Assembly (NCBI RefSeq): GCF_032854445.1
Contig: NC_088303.1
Span: 19,535,501 to 19,599,500, forward strand
DNA length: 64,000 nucleotides
Origin: Liolophura sinensis
Taxonomy: Eukaryota > Mollusca > Polyplacophora > Chitonida > Chitonidae
Direction: 5' to 3'
Below, piece after piece: positions 26,524 through 40,100 of the stretch; position 1 is the first letter of the stretch; each line of letters starts with the position of its first letter. A program made the position numbers and the translations under genes. Below the pieces are notes generated by a model, which worked only from the letters and a program-made list of their open reading frames with translations, ran no database searches and had not been told where the DNA came from.

Positions 26524-29500
26524 AAGAAGCTACTTGTGCAGGTAGAAGAATACTATAAGAACTGCATGATCAGAAACTTATTATTATCATATTAACAGGA
26601 CATATCTGGCAGATCAAACTAACATATTGTTGATTGACCTAACAGAATAACACATGCACACCCTAGCATATTGTATCTCATACATACATGTACACATCTC
26701 AGCTTAGATATGCTTTTAAAATAATAATATCCATGTGTTTACCAGCACATTGTAACCTATCAAGTGATTTCAGAATGTAATTTATACATGTGTAAGAATG
26801 ACATAATCCACAGGACCACTTTATACAGGAATTTCTACAGGACCATTATAAACATAAACCAACAGAAGTTACACCCAAAAAGTGCACTCTTTGCCTGATG
26901 GATGCTGCTTTTCTTTTCTCCACTAATCTTTGGATTAAAACATTAACTTCATTTGCATGATCAAGAAATTAATGTGTAATACACCGTATATTATTACCTG
27001 AATCTTACATAGCCCTTCACTTGGGAACCACTTGTTACCGTGCTCATATACTGGTTAAGAAATAAAACATAGTTTGTTGTGCTCAAATCACCAAAATAAT
27101 GCACAGCAGACAGGAGTTGTCAACTGTTTGAGAACGAGGGGCCAAAGGCCTCCCGAGTTCACAAACAGTAGTAACTCCTGTCTATCTTGGTGATCTGAGC
27201 CTGGCAAACTGCGTTTTATTTCTATGCTAACATAATATTATGAAATAATGCAGCCGTTAGGAGGGAAAAATAACACCGAAAACAACCGCTCTCTCCTTTT
27301 TGGTAATATGTAACGGTCTAGTTTGTTTTGTTATCATTTTGGACAAGTCCATGCAAATAGAATAGGTGGGAACTAAATCATCCAATCAGAGTGAGGCACA
27401 TGACAGTTATTGACCAATAAATGCACATGTCCTCCTAACACCTTTCCATGTCAGTTCCGAGCCCTAAATTTGAACATAACAGTTTTGCGACGACAGAGAA
27501 ATGATGGTTTTAAGTCAAACTAATAAATAAAACTGTCAGAAGTGAACGATTTATTTCGTGGGGAACTTGTAGATTCGGTTAAAGCTTAAATGGAAGGTAC
27601 TTCCTGAGGTGGCAGCGCTGCCAAGGATTTGATGACCATGTCGAGCTGGTTTCGGGAGACTCAGGGCTACACAACTTCTTCAACTCTGGGTCACACTCTG
27701 TGGGTAACAGTAGGTATGTAGCAAGGCAGCTGACACAAGTCACTGGACTCGTTCCGGTGGCCAGTTATGGACATTATCCCCTGTATTCCAACACCAGTGT
27801 GGCTCAGAATAGTGGCTACACTGGCGGGAGACAGTGGTTTGTGTACCATCTACTCATTCCTGCATCACTTAACATGTCTGCCATCATCAAGTACAAACTG
27901 TTCACTTCCATCGCTTGCTTGTAATACTGTAAAGTACTTATTATTCGCTGGAATTTATTTTTGTGGATTTTCTCCAAAAATATGTTCACGGAAATTAATT
28001 TTCGCATATTTAAGCAAATCTTAAAATTTTCCAAGATATAATATGATCGAAATTATTCAAGCACATCAAACAGGTATCATCATGCGTTGCTTTAATCATC
28101 TGTTGTTTCCTATGGTGACACTAATCCTCATGATCTGGATTAGATATTAAAACAATAGGATGGGATGGAATAGTTGGGATGGATTATCAAAACGTAATAA
28201 GATTACATTCGCACCTGCCGTGAGCAGTACTTAAACAGTTGTCACTTCTTTTCGAATCATTGATGAGTAGTTTAAACACCTGGCAAAGTAACCTGACATT
28301 TTTTGAGCAGTTCAAAGCAAAACATATGAATTCACCATTACTGGCGCCAGTCACTCATTCTTTATCAAGCAACACCGTATGTTTGGCATTGTTTTCAGTT
28401 TTAATTCTCCTCTGCAGCAGGTCAGAAACCGCAAACATTTCCATACCTGTCAAACAGCCATTGTGTTGTTGTACACACTTCACAGTTTGTTAGAAGCTCA
28501 CTCATTTGACCACAGGAGAGACACAGCCAACGGGATAGCATGTATCAGAGCATCATTTATCAGAAGCCAGCAGGTGCTGGTATCTACTTTTCTTTCACTT
28601 TACGGGCACAGCGAAGATTGAATCTAAAGACAAATAAATTCCCACTTTGTTTTATACACACCAAGCCTTAGCAGCAGAGTTTGTATATATTTAAACCATT
28701 ATTTCCCTTTCCTGTTGTTAAAAAATTTAGCTTTCTCAGCACAATTCCCATCACACTGGCAAAGGTTTCACTTCATAATCACCACTACATGTAGTATATT
28801 ATTCAATATTGGACATTTTTTCGCTGGAATTTTTTTCGCGGAAAATCTGTGAAAATTAGTTCCACACGTAAATTAAGTACTTCACAGTACCACCAATTCA
28901 CTGCTTTTGGAGGGGTTACCAGTAAGAGAACACTGAAAATATGCATGGTTGCCCATGTTGCGCTTATCCAGATATAGTACCTAGGTCTTGGTTATTATTC
29001 ATGCCAACTCTTTATATCCAATACACAGGATAAGTGTCTATTGGCCACATGATGTTGGTGGTCGTAAATAATTCACCATTAAACTTAACTTGACTAATTA
29101 TATGTAAAATTCATTTTGTCTTTGTCCTCAGAAAATGTGAGCTGTCAAATGTGAAGAAAACAGACGTTCTGACAGCACAACTCAGCCCCCCCCCTCTCCC
29201 CTCTCCCATTTTATTAGTGAAATGGAACCGTCACAGCATCCATGAGGAGGACAGCAACTGTGGATAAATTGTCAATTTGAGCACACTTCACTCACCATTG
29301 CTTTTGGAGGTATGCTAGAATATGTATCTGCACATTTAATTTCCATAAGGGGCTCCATTTAATGCGTTTTTTTACGGACAGACCACAGACTGCCAGTGGT
29401 CCACTCTGTTATCCTGCCAGTGGTTCATTCTGTTATTCTGCTCTATGAAAGACTAATGTGGAGGCCTTACATAAATGTGTAAGTTCACAAATATATTACT

Positions 29501-32500
29501 GCGCTGGTGAATGGATGGCCAATGTATTTAAGATATGATCAGTGATAACAAGCCTCTGAAAGGCCCTCATTCACAGCCACTTTGGCCCTGGAGTAGTTGA
29601 TGTTATCTTACCTCTTCTAACATGTGCACATACACTGTGAGGGAACTGGAATGTTCTCACCCAGGTCCTCAATCAGGGGGTAGTCACACCCAATTTAACA
29701 GTTCATTAGGGACCTGGCAAGGCCAGCCTTGAAGTTCAGCTTGTCTAGACACATATATCAAACGTCCAATGGTTGATCTTAACCTTGTGGCTGACCCTAT
29801 CTAAACAGTTAGACAGCAGTAGCAAGTATCATATGTCATGCTAAGATCAACTCAAAGTTCAGATGGCATCAGCAACTTTACTACCACACGCACAATGATG
29901 TATCAGAGAAATATTAAGCAGAAAAATAAGTCTTGATATGGGTGTTGTGCAAATTTAATGTCAGCCATCCGATTTAAGCAGACTTATTTCATAGTTCTTC
30001 TTGACATCAATATCACATCATGTCTCAAAGTACACCTCACTGGATCAAATTGTACATCTACATTTATCCTGCATCAGACAAAATACTCCGCTTTTCATTG
30101 GACAAGAACAATCATATGGGGTACAGATATATCGACATCAAATGTGTCTACTGAGTAGGTTTATCTCCCTTTGTTGGGGTCCAACAATGATCATATCGCT
30201 GAAGCGATTCACCAATACATCAGTCTTCTGCCCTGAATTGATGAGTCTAAATAAATTTGATGCAGGATAATTTGTTACATGGTGACTCAGTGATAGGATA
30301 CGCAAATAGATGGTGTCAACAATCTTCATATTGGACGAGGCGTCAGCCGAGTGTCAGCTGAGCCAAGGTATCAGACAAGCCAAAAAGTCAGCCCAATATG
30401 AGGATTATTGACACCATATATTTGCATATCCTATCACTGAGTAACCATGTAATTAATAATACATGTGTTCGAAGGGTGCCAAGGGAGTATCACAAAGTAG
30501 TCAGTAACAAGGCGGAATATTTAAGGCATTTGAACTCACCACTCCACGGCACAGAGAGACCGCCACTGGTTCCCCTCCATGAGACAGCACCCAGCCTGAA
30601 TACAGACACGTATCTTCCTCTGTTTCCCCTGCCTCCATCTCCATAAGACTCCCAGGTAAATCACCTGAGAAATTTTGACGGTACACCTTAAAGCCTGGAG
30701 CCAGCAGCCGAGTATTGGGGATCAGTTTTAAATGGAATGTTTGCTTGAAGCCTGTGATGTTGATGTAAATGTTCTGATTGTTAGCACCTGAGATGTTGTT
30801 GATGAAACTTGTGCCCCGCCTCCACCGACGCCTGGAGTGTTTATGAGAGATATAAGAACCCTGATGATCCACTTGATATGGGATAACTATCTGAAAATCT
30901 GAAGCAAACAAAAACGATAGAATATAATGATTATTGCATTAATTTCTTCATCCAGAAGGCTCAGAATGTTAGCAAAGTACTCGATACAATAATGAGTAGT
31001 TATGTCTGGCTGAAAATCCACATCACTTCGACAAATAAAGGCACATGAGCTACATGTACCACTTTAAGAAGATTCTTGCAAAAATAAAACTTTAATTTGG
31101 TGGCAAAATCAACAAGGGTTTCGTGTGTATGCAACACACAAGTGCAAAATTTCAGCTCAATGCACAGTATTATGACATCAACAGAAGACAAACAGCTCTA
31201 AATTTTACATTATAAGTCTGAAACTAAATCTGATTAAATTTGACATATCAGTTCTGGAGATAATGCTGACATCCAAGAAGAATCACTGTTTTGAGTATCG
31301 TTAACTCACGGACGATGTCAGGGAATCCATTCATATATAAAACTGGTTACAAATATCCCCTTTTACATCTATCAGCTAATAGCCTTTTTGTATTTTATAC
31401 ATGTATTTCCAACTCCAGAAAGCAATAAGCACAGAATTCTCTACATTTCTCACCATGTGCCAGTCAATCATCATCTCCACTTATTACAATACCAGCACTT
31501 TATAGGGAGAACCTAAGCAGTTAAACAACACTACCACCCCTTTAGACTACTGGCTTACACAAACACAAGACATCTTGACAAAATGTGAATCCCAGAAGAG
31601 CACTGCATGTTGTACTTTGTCGGATGATGAAATAGCAGGTGTGGTGTCCTCTTTCCAAACAATTGCCTAGTGCAATCTATAAGCTTACGTCAGGTTCTCA
31701 TCTTGGCAAACACTGGCAAACATCAAACAAAATGTGAGCCCTTCTTAGGTGTGACAGAATATTCAACACATCCAGTTTGTCGAGCTGAAAAAAAATGTTT
31801 GCTACTTACTTAACCTTTAGATGGAATTTGTCTGAATAAAAGCACTGGAAATTCCTCAGCCATCAGATGTGAATGTAGAATCTCTTAAATTAGATTGCAA
31901 CTTAATGTATACTTCAGAGAGACAATAAGACAATTCGGATAAACTTTACAGCTGTATATTATGGGTCAGTGAATTCATTTTTCAGCATACAGGAAAATAA
32001 ACAATATTTCATACATATATAATGCTCAACAACCTCAGATTTAACTTTTCAATCTCTTTTACATTTGCTTCAAAGAGCCAAAAGCTATGTATATATACGT
32101 ATATTAATATCTGAATTTTAAAATGGACCTCACTTTGTCAAACGTTGTACATTTAACAATACACAAATAATACATAATTAATTTGATATCAGCTAATCAA
32201 TTATTTACATGTATGCTTTTATATACAGGCACATGTTGTATATGTACTAGAAGAACAGCTTGTGAAATGTTAACCTGTAGAAGTGTTAAAATATCCACAC
32301 GTATATTAAGTCACACTAATAAAAGCTTGTCAACATCATGTCAAAAAGTCAGTAGCACAGGAAGTCTCTGACAGCTTTATGGCGATGACACTATATATAC
32401 CAATTAACTGAAAAAAAACTGAACAAATATGAAGCATGTACTGCCTTATTTATTGGCACACCTCACTTGAACACAGGCCAGACAGTTAATGTCATAAGTG

Positions 32501-35500
32501 TAGATGTGAAGCATGTGTCTTTTTCTCATTCACTTCAGCCTGTTTACCAGCTGCTTTTGTACTGTGCGTCACCTATAGGCATGTTTACTTATTTCCATGT
32601 CTATCAGGTCTGCAGGTCTATCACATATACATGTGCATGTATCTGAGTAACTTTTTACACAAATCCATACCTCTGACATTACTCAACCATGGGGTGAAGT
32701 GAATAAAAACACCACTCTATAAAATTGATGGTTTTTTATTGGGTGGTTTGTTATTGTGTCAGAGTAAAAATAAACGTGAAACCATTATTAGCCTGGATGC
32801 TGCAGAACATGATATAGAACAGAAAAAAAAACTCCTTAACATCTGTGGTGTTAGAAAAGGTTGGGTTTATCTTGCCCTGTGGCTGACTAGAAACCTGACT
32901 TTCTTGAGTCATTCCAGAATTCTGTGCACACTACCAAGGTCCCTACAATTTAGCTGTCTATAAACTGAAGATGTCAAGCACTCACATGTATACATATATC
33001 TTAAATAACTAAAAAACATCTCAAGCTCTTTTCCATTTAGTATATGATATCTTCAGAAAAAATGTGCATCATAGTAATACCATTAGGCAAAACATGATGA
33101 AAAAATAATTCTAATTCCTTTATTTATTTAGCACATGCAAGCTTACCAGTTTCTTCAGGATATGAATTAAGCACACAAGTATAAACGCACAAGATCATAA
33201 AACAAGCATTTTATAATAAGCTATCTAATATAGATCAATGAGAATCAAATAGATATTCTCAATTCAGAAAGTTTTTTTCCTCAACACATAGTTGTATTAT
33301 ATAGATGACTAAATGATCATGGTTGAACGCCACTTCAACAATACTGCTGCGAGTTACATGTATATAAGCGAATATTTAATTATAATGTTATGTCCACAAT
33401 TTATCGGGTTCACCCACCATAATGCTGGCTGCCATCGTACCAGTGAAATATTCTTTAAAATACATGTAAATAGATAATTGACAATTTACCATCTGATCCA
33501 GGATACAAGCACCTGTGGCTTATCAACAGAGTGTAACAGACCATGGTTTGTACACCTACAGGCAAGCCAAATTCCATGACTTTTCCATCACTATCCATGA
33601 CCAAATTGACAGATTTTCATGAACCCTTCCTTCAACTTTTTGGCAACTGAACTTGGTTTACATAAATTTGTGACAGCATTAAAGAATTTATGGCCACCTC
33701 ACCCACAATCTAGTAGAGCACAACTAAGTATAAATCCATCTGGTTGCATGCTTTATACATTGCATTTTAAATTTAAATGGTTCAAACCAGGAACAGATTG
33801 ACTGTGTGCTTGTGAGTATTATATATTATACTATATTCACAATTATATATGCATGATGTACCCTTTTAGTTTTATGCCATACTTAACACTTAAAGGGACA
33901 TACCGCCTCCATCGAAAAAATTGTGGTGTTACCTACATAAAGCTGAGACTTCCATATGTCTACTGACAAGTATCTAACTTTGAGATAGAAGTCAAATGCA
34001 GCTCAGTTTTGTATTCAGATGAACCAACTCAAAAATTCAAAATTTCTGTTGGAGGTATGCCCCTGCCAAAAACAATCTACACAACACCTCACTCTCTAAC
34101 ACTGTACCGACACTGGGCCAACCAGCCATTTTTCAGGAGCCTCCGTGGCTCAGTTGGTTAGCAGCGTGATGACTCAGGATCCTCTCACCAACGTAAGTTT
34201 AAGTCAACCTCATGCTGGCTTCCTCTCCAGCCATACGTGGGAAGATCTGCCAGCAACCTGCAGATGGTCGTGGCTCTACACGCTTTCCTCCCGTCATAAT
34301 GCTTGTTGCCGTCGTATAAGCAAAATATTCTTGAGTACGGTGCAAAACACAGATCAAAAAAAAATAAACCATCCAATTTCCCCTGCTTCAATCCATTGAA
34401 ATTCTCAACATTTTAAGACTCTAAACCACAGAAAAAATAGTCTAATAATGCATTACACCAATGTAACCATACTATTCCTTTCACATTGCCTTAAACTAAT
34501 GGACCAGATTATCCGTGCTGAGGGGAGAGAGACAGAAAATTTAATTGCTGTCTCCTTTCTTCGCTTCATAAACATCACAAAAGCTGATGGTTTTGATTTA
34601 TTCTCCACTGGCATGTTTACCCTAAGTAATTTTACGTCTCTGCCAGTTAAATTCCATTTCGTAAGCAAACATGGTTTGCACAACAGTAGTGGGCTGCATA
34701 TCACCCAGTCACATTTGCTGTCAAGTGCATTCTTGATGACACTTCCACATGATTACACATTGCACAAGTGTGCTTTCTGTCCTGATATAAAATGGTTTGA
34801 AACCACAACAACAATAGGACCACATACAGAGTTTATCATTAAACTTATGGGGGTTTGCTGACATTTATTTCCTAAATTTACAATCAGCACATGTGGGAAT
34901 GTTGAGGTGCACTGGTATGAATTGAGCGATTTTTTGGGCTTCTTCTGTCAAATGTTTGAGCTTCTAATTTTGGCCCTGTAAAACCCTGGCAGACATGTAA
35001 AATATCTGACATACATGTACAGTACATGTGCTCTGACACAGTCATCATGCTAATTTTTATAATGACTCAAAACTTGAATAAATCTACAATCTACTTTTAT
35101 TGACACCACAATTATAAAATTTCATGACCTTTCCATGACTTTCACCTAAAATATCACTTTTCCAGGTTTTCCAGGCCTGGATTTAAAATTCTCAAAATTC
35201 ATGATTTTCCAGGTTTTCCATGACCCATACAAATGGGTCACAACTTGATGGGCAAATCGGCTATTTCAAAAAAATAGAAAGTTTTCTGATGTGTTGTAGT
35301 CTCATGACATACACTTATGACCAGTTAGACTACGGTAAATGACCATAAAGTTTCACCCTGGGACTCGGAAAGTATATCCCAGGATTCATTGCGTTGATTG
35401 TGGTGGTTACTGACTGAGCACCGCTTATTTGGACAGTTCAAGACTGTAATAAACATGCTCATGTTTCACTGAGAAGTTAGTCTATGCTCCTACCACCAAC

Positions 35501-37085
35501 AGTTCATGTTTTCCTCAGTTTTAATCATAATGATTTTAGTACATGCACTTAACCACAGGTTGATTGTTTTATTATCTTCATCTTGTGATAAATGGGAATT
35601 TGGGAGAACTTGTGGCTAAGCATGACTACTTAGTACCCTTATGCATGTGTAGTGTCTTGTCAAATATCTGTTTTTAAACCGCAGGTCTCTCCGTATACAA
35701 AGCAGAATTTCTGTAGCAGAATTTAGCATACCGCAATCATACTTGCAAACTAGGCTCACCAGGAGACGATATGATGTCAAATTGCGATCAAAGCGATACC
35801 TACACGTGCGTTTGGATGGCTGCAGCTAAACATTTCTTGTTCATTCTGAATGGCTATCAACTTCCGCCCATATTTCATAAACACGAATACTTAATTCACT
35901 TAATACTTAATCGAGTGCCCTCAGATGAAATTTCAATCATACAGAATGGTTTTGTCTACATGTAGATATAAGCCACTTACAATCACAGGAATCAAAATTT
36001 CCACGTGTCTACCAATCAATCACATGGTTTTTGCTGGCGAAAGGCAAAACAATAATCTTATCTGTTGCTGGCAACATGTAAATACAGGAACTGTATACAG
36101 AAAATAATAAAAGGTTTTGTTTATCATGCCAGTGATGGTGTTGTGCAATTCGATGACAATCAATCACACACAACGCTGCTGAAAAGGTGTAAAAGTACAT
36201 GTAAATCGCCGTAGTTTTCGGTAACCTCGTGTGGAGTATGTTTTCTTTGTTTAATAGGAGGTTCCCAACATAAAAACACAGGAAAAGGAACTCAGTAGGA
36301 GAGCAGTTTCCTCTGTAAAGAAACAAAGTGTGCATATAAACTGACATACTAAATTGGAATTACATGGATTACAAGCTGATGACATATATTTCTCACAGAA
36401 ATTCGTTTTTAGCGGAAATACATTTGTACACATATTTGTTGCGCAGTGAGGGCTCTCAGCAAATAACCGTTCACCAGATAACGGTGTGAGGTGACTTCAC
36501 TGTAGGCCTAACTCAAATAATTTGTTCGTCTGCAGCGTAGATTGTGCATGTACATTTCTTGTTTGGCATGGTCATGCATGCTTTCAAACTGTGTTTGGAA
36601 TTTAAAGGTTTGTTATAGACAACGCCTGTCTTACTTTTCTTCTATTTCATCCTACTAGTCGGGAGGCCTGCACATCTCACTGTCAGTGACTTAATCTCAT
36701 GTGGCGAGGATTAGCAACCAGAGATACCAAGTGCCATGCAGGGTAATGAAATGGGTGGGTAGCTAATCGCTTTCTTCTGTCATCTTCCCACCAAATCATA
36801 TCATGTGAAAGTAAACAACAGTAACTCACGTGCGAAATTTTAGGTCATTTACCGTACTTTCACTGACAGAATTGATTGGTGAATTACTTTCTAGGATGTC
36901 TATATGAACCACTTGCCATTATTAGTATTATGTTGGTTTTTCAAACATTACTTATCATTTCCGATCTATATATATGGATTGCAAGAAATACATGTAAGTA
37001 AAAATATGTGATTTCCAAGGTAATTAAGTCTACATGTACATCACGTCTGAATACAATATACTAATGACTTAACAGGAACTTAAGA

Positions 37086-37129
<44 letters not shown>

Positions 37130-40100
37130 AGTGTATACACTGGTCTAAACTGCATGTACTGATCTACTTAAAGTTAAAACAACAATATGCTCACAGTTCT
37201 CATATCAAAACAGATTAAAAAGACTAAGATTATTTAACAATATTTTTAATAACATGTACGTCACAAAAAATACAAGCAAGGTCTCTGTGAGGTACATGTA
37301 GTTAAAATTACCATCTGCAAGTAACTTCTTCCATGTAATGGCTATGTGGTATGTTTGATCTGCCCATTGAGAAGTTTGTATGTTTACCATTGGTACACCT
37401 GTTTACCTGAGGTACAAGCAGTCATTAGGTTATCACCTTTTCACATGAACTGTCTGGCAATCATACATTCAAAGGTTGTACACTGGCACATGTAGAAGGC
37501 CACAGCTTTCATTTCACTGATAACCTGTACGCCACATCATAATTTGAGTGTTGTGACTACAGCCCATAGGCTATGGCATTTACACCTGTCTGGGATGTGA
37601 AAGCACAGGTACATGCAGATCATATATAGGACACTGTAGGGTAATCCAATAGCCTTGCGCCGGGGTGTGGAACTCACACACACTGTCAAATGTTACACCC
37701 AGTAAAGACACAGATGTCTACACCATACACATGTACCCTGGTCATGAGCACAATTAATATATAGCATGTACATGTACTAGCTAGCTAGTACAAAGAATTG
37801 TGCCATGCACATATGTGTATATGAAATGCATACTGTGACAAGTTTACGAAAGTTTAAGACATTCATCAAAAATAAATCAAGATACAGACAGGGCCATACA
37901 TGTATCTTGAAAAAAAAATGAAAGTCCTTATCCCAAACTTTAAGACTGACCATGTACAGTTTGGGAGCCCCCACTTTTTTAAGAACTTACATGACTCTGG
38001 ACAAGGCCAGTTATTTTAAATTGCGTATAAAATGTTGATATTATTAACACTTCAATTATCAAAAACACAGGTCAGTGGCACAATAAAAAAAAACATCCGA
38101 GACTCAAAAATGCACTATGTTAACCACACACCAGTAAAACAAAATTATTCATTTATATTTAAATTGACAACAAGACTAACATCTTCAGCCAGACGTTCCA
38201 AAATAAAATTGTAGGTTCATATCTACAGCTGGACTAAACACCTGACAGCTGTCATATTATATTAAAGTTAGAAACTGCTAATAAACTAGAAATCGATAAC
38301 ATTATGTTTTGTGCTTCGATAGTCACAATATCTCACAGCACAAATTTGATACAGTAGCTGATCCCAGAACAGTTAATTAATCATATTTTGAAAGGCTGAT
38401 TCTGTTCATACACTTCCAAGATGTGGTTTAAAATCTGACACCATATGTGCAAATCAGATGCATGAACAAATACATGCAATATACTCTTGTGAATGGTACA
38501 CAAGTGTTTATTTGCAAAATCATAAAGCAAATACCTGTACTGCCACCCAGATTGCCACACTGAGCTGCAGAGATAGATGTATCATCTGAGTAGATACTAC
38601 GAAAGGTTAGTCGAGCTAAAGATCAAAGTAAGAGCTACTTATATATGGCACACAATAAACCTGAAACATGTGCTTAATTACTAGGAAAAATATAGATCAT
38701 GTTACAAAAGAGTTGTGTTAAATATGTGATTTTAGGTTTGGCTTGTCTGGCATGCATGTTATTCTGAAAATCTGGTACATGTTATGTGGGGCTTTGACAG
38801 CAGTTCCCTCAGATGGCAGACCATGTTACAGAACATACAAGCCACATAAAGAATCACAAGTGTACTTTCACAAATTCCACTTGTGGATGAATGTCTTTTT
38901 TCAATTAACCATGGAGTTTTTGTAACAACGTGTAACCTATCCAAGCTATGTTTTCCCAATGATGATAAATGTGCTTGAATGACTTGAATAAACACAGATT
39001 GAGACATTTTTGTGCACCCATCTTTACAGATATATAGACTGCTTGCTTGTCTCCCATTTTTATTTTCCTGTATAAAGCACAGAGCCAATTGTTATCTGAT
39101 GCTTATATTATTAAAAATAAAAGTAATGTGAAAACAATGATACGACAAATAATCCTCAGGATGAAATCTATCCATCATTTTAAATGTTTATTTTTATGGC
39201 TTCTGAAAATCCTTTATCTGAGGAAAATAATGATACAAACTGACAGTAAATATGTCAATACAAATCTATAAATTGTACTTATTTAATGCATTCCATGACA
39301 ATGGATGCAAAGTGAAGATGAAAGCACCTGTGGATTAATTCCCAAGAAGACAGCTAGACTACAAGAAAAAGAGAGAAAAAAAACAGACCTTGTTCCTAAC
39401 ATTAAATGTACCGTACTTTTTATCAGCCACATGAAAAGAAACCAGTGAATTGCTGCTGAAGAATGAATCCTATCATGTTCACAGATGACAGTTATGTCAA
39501 TGAAGGTCAAGAAAAAATCACAATTTACCATTTAAATGTACATTAGAAAGTCCCACACGGAACAATGGCCCATTCTTTTACACAATTAAATCTCATCTTC
39601 ATTTAGTGCTCTAATTTATCCTAATTACAGCCTGTGGTGGTAATTACAAGATCACCGAACCACTGCGTACGTGCAGCTATTATTTACACATTAATGAGAC
39701 AATGGATGCACAGGTGGTGTGCACATGTTTCTGGAAGACCACCCAAATGTTTACTGAAGTATGAGCGGACATGTATGACATGACTTGTATACACCCATTG
39801 TAGCAGTACAAACTTGCTAAATGTTCACATCCACATGCATGTGTAGAGCAAAACATTCAGTCAGAAATTTTGCTGAGCTTAATGAATATAGTTTTTGAGT
39901 TCCAAATTAATCTGCTCCAACCACAACCTCTCAAACCATTGGGATAATAAACGCTGAGGCTCAGCATCAAATACTGACGTAAATCTCAGTAAATCTGTAG
40001 AATCTTAAGTCACTTAAACAGGATTTTGCACAGATATTTCTCCATTTATCGACATGTACACGCACAGCAGGGCTTTAGATTGCACCTTTTTCATGACTGT

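Larger units (their letters stand above)
18564..30539 (-). other. ADAMTS intron 3
   Basis: A 12-kb intron. It contains a SINE tail (19479-19567), an (AT)n tract (26465-26521), a foldback element (27060-27223), a pair of inverted ends (27917-28892) and another foldback element near exon 3 (30275-30452). In 19.6-26.4 kb I see only AT-rich DNA with many TACATGTA words and chance frames; no exon stands out on either strand. Confidence 0.8.

Noticed and set aside
34448-34861. 137-codon plus-strand frame in intron 2
   Set aside because: No recognisable domain, unremarkable composition, no splice or repeat context; probably chance.
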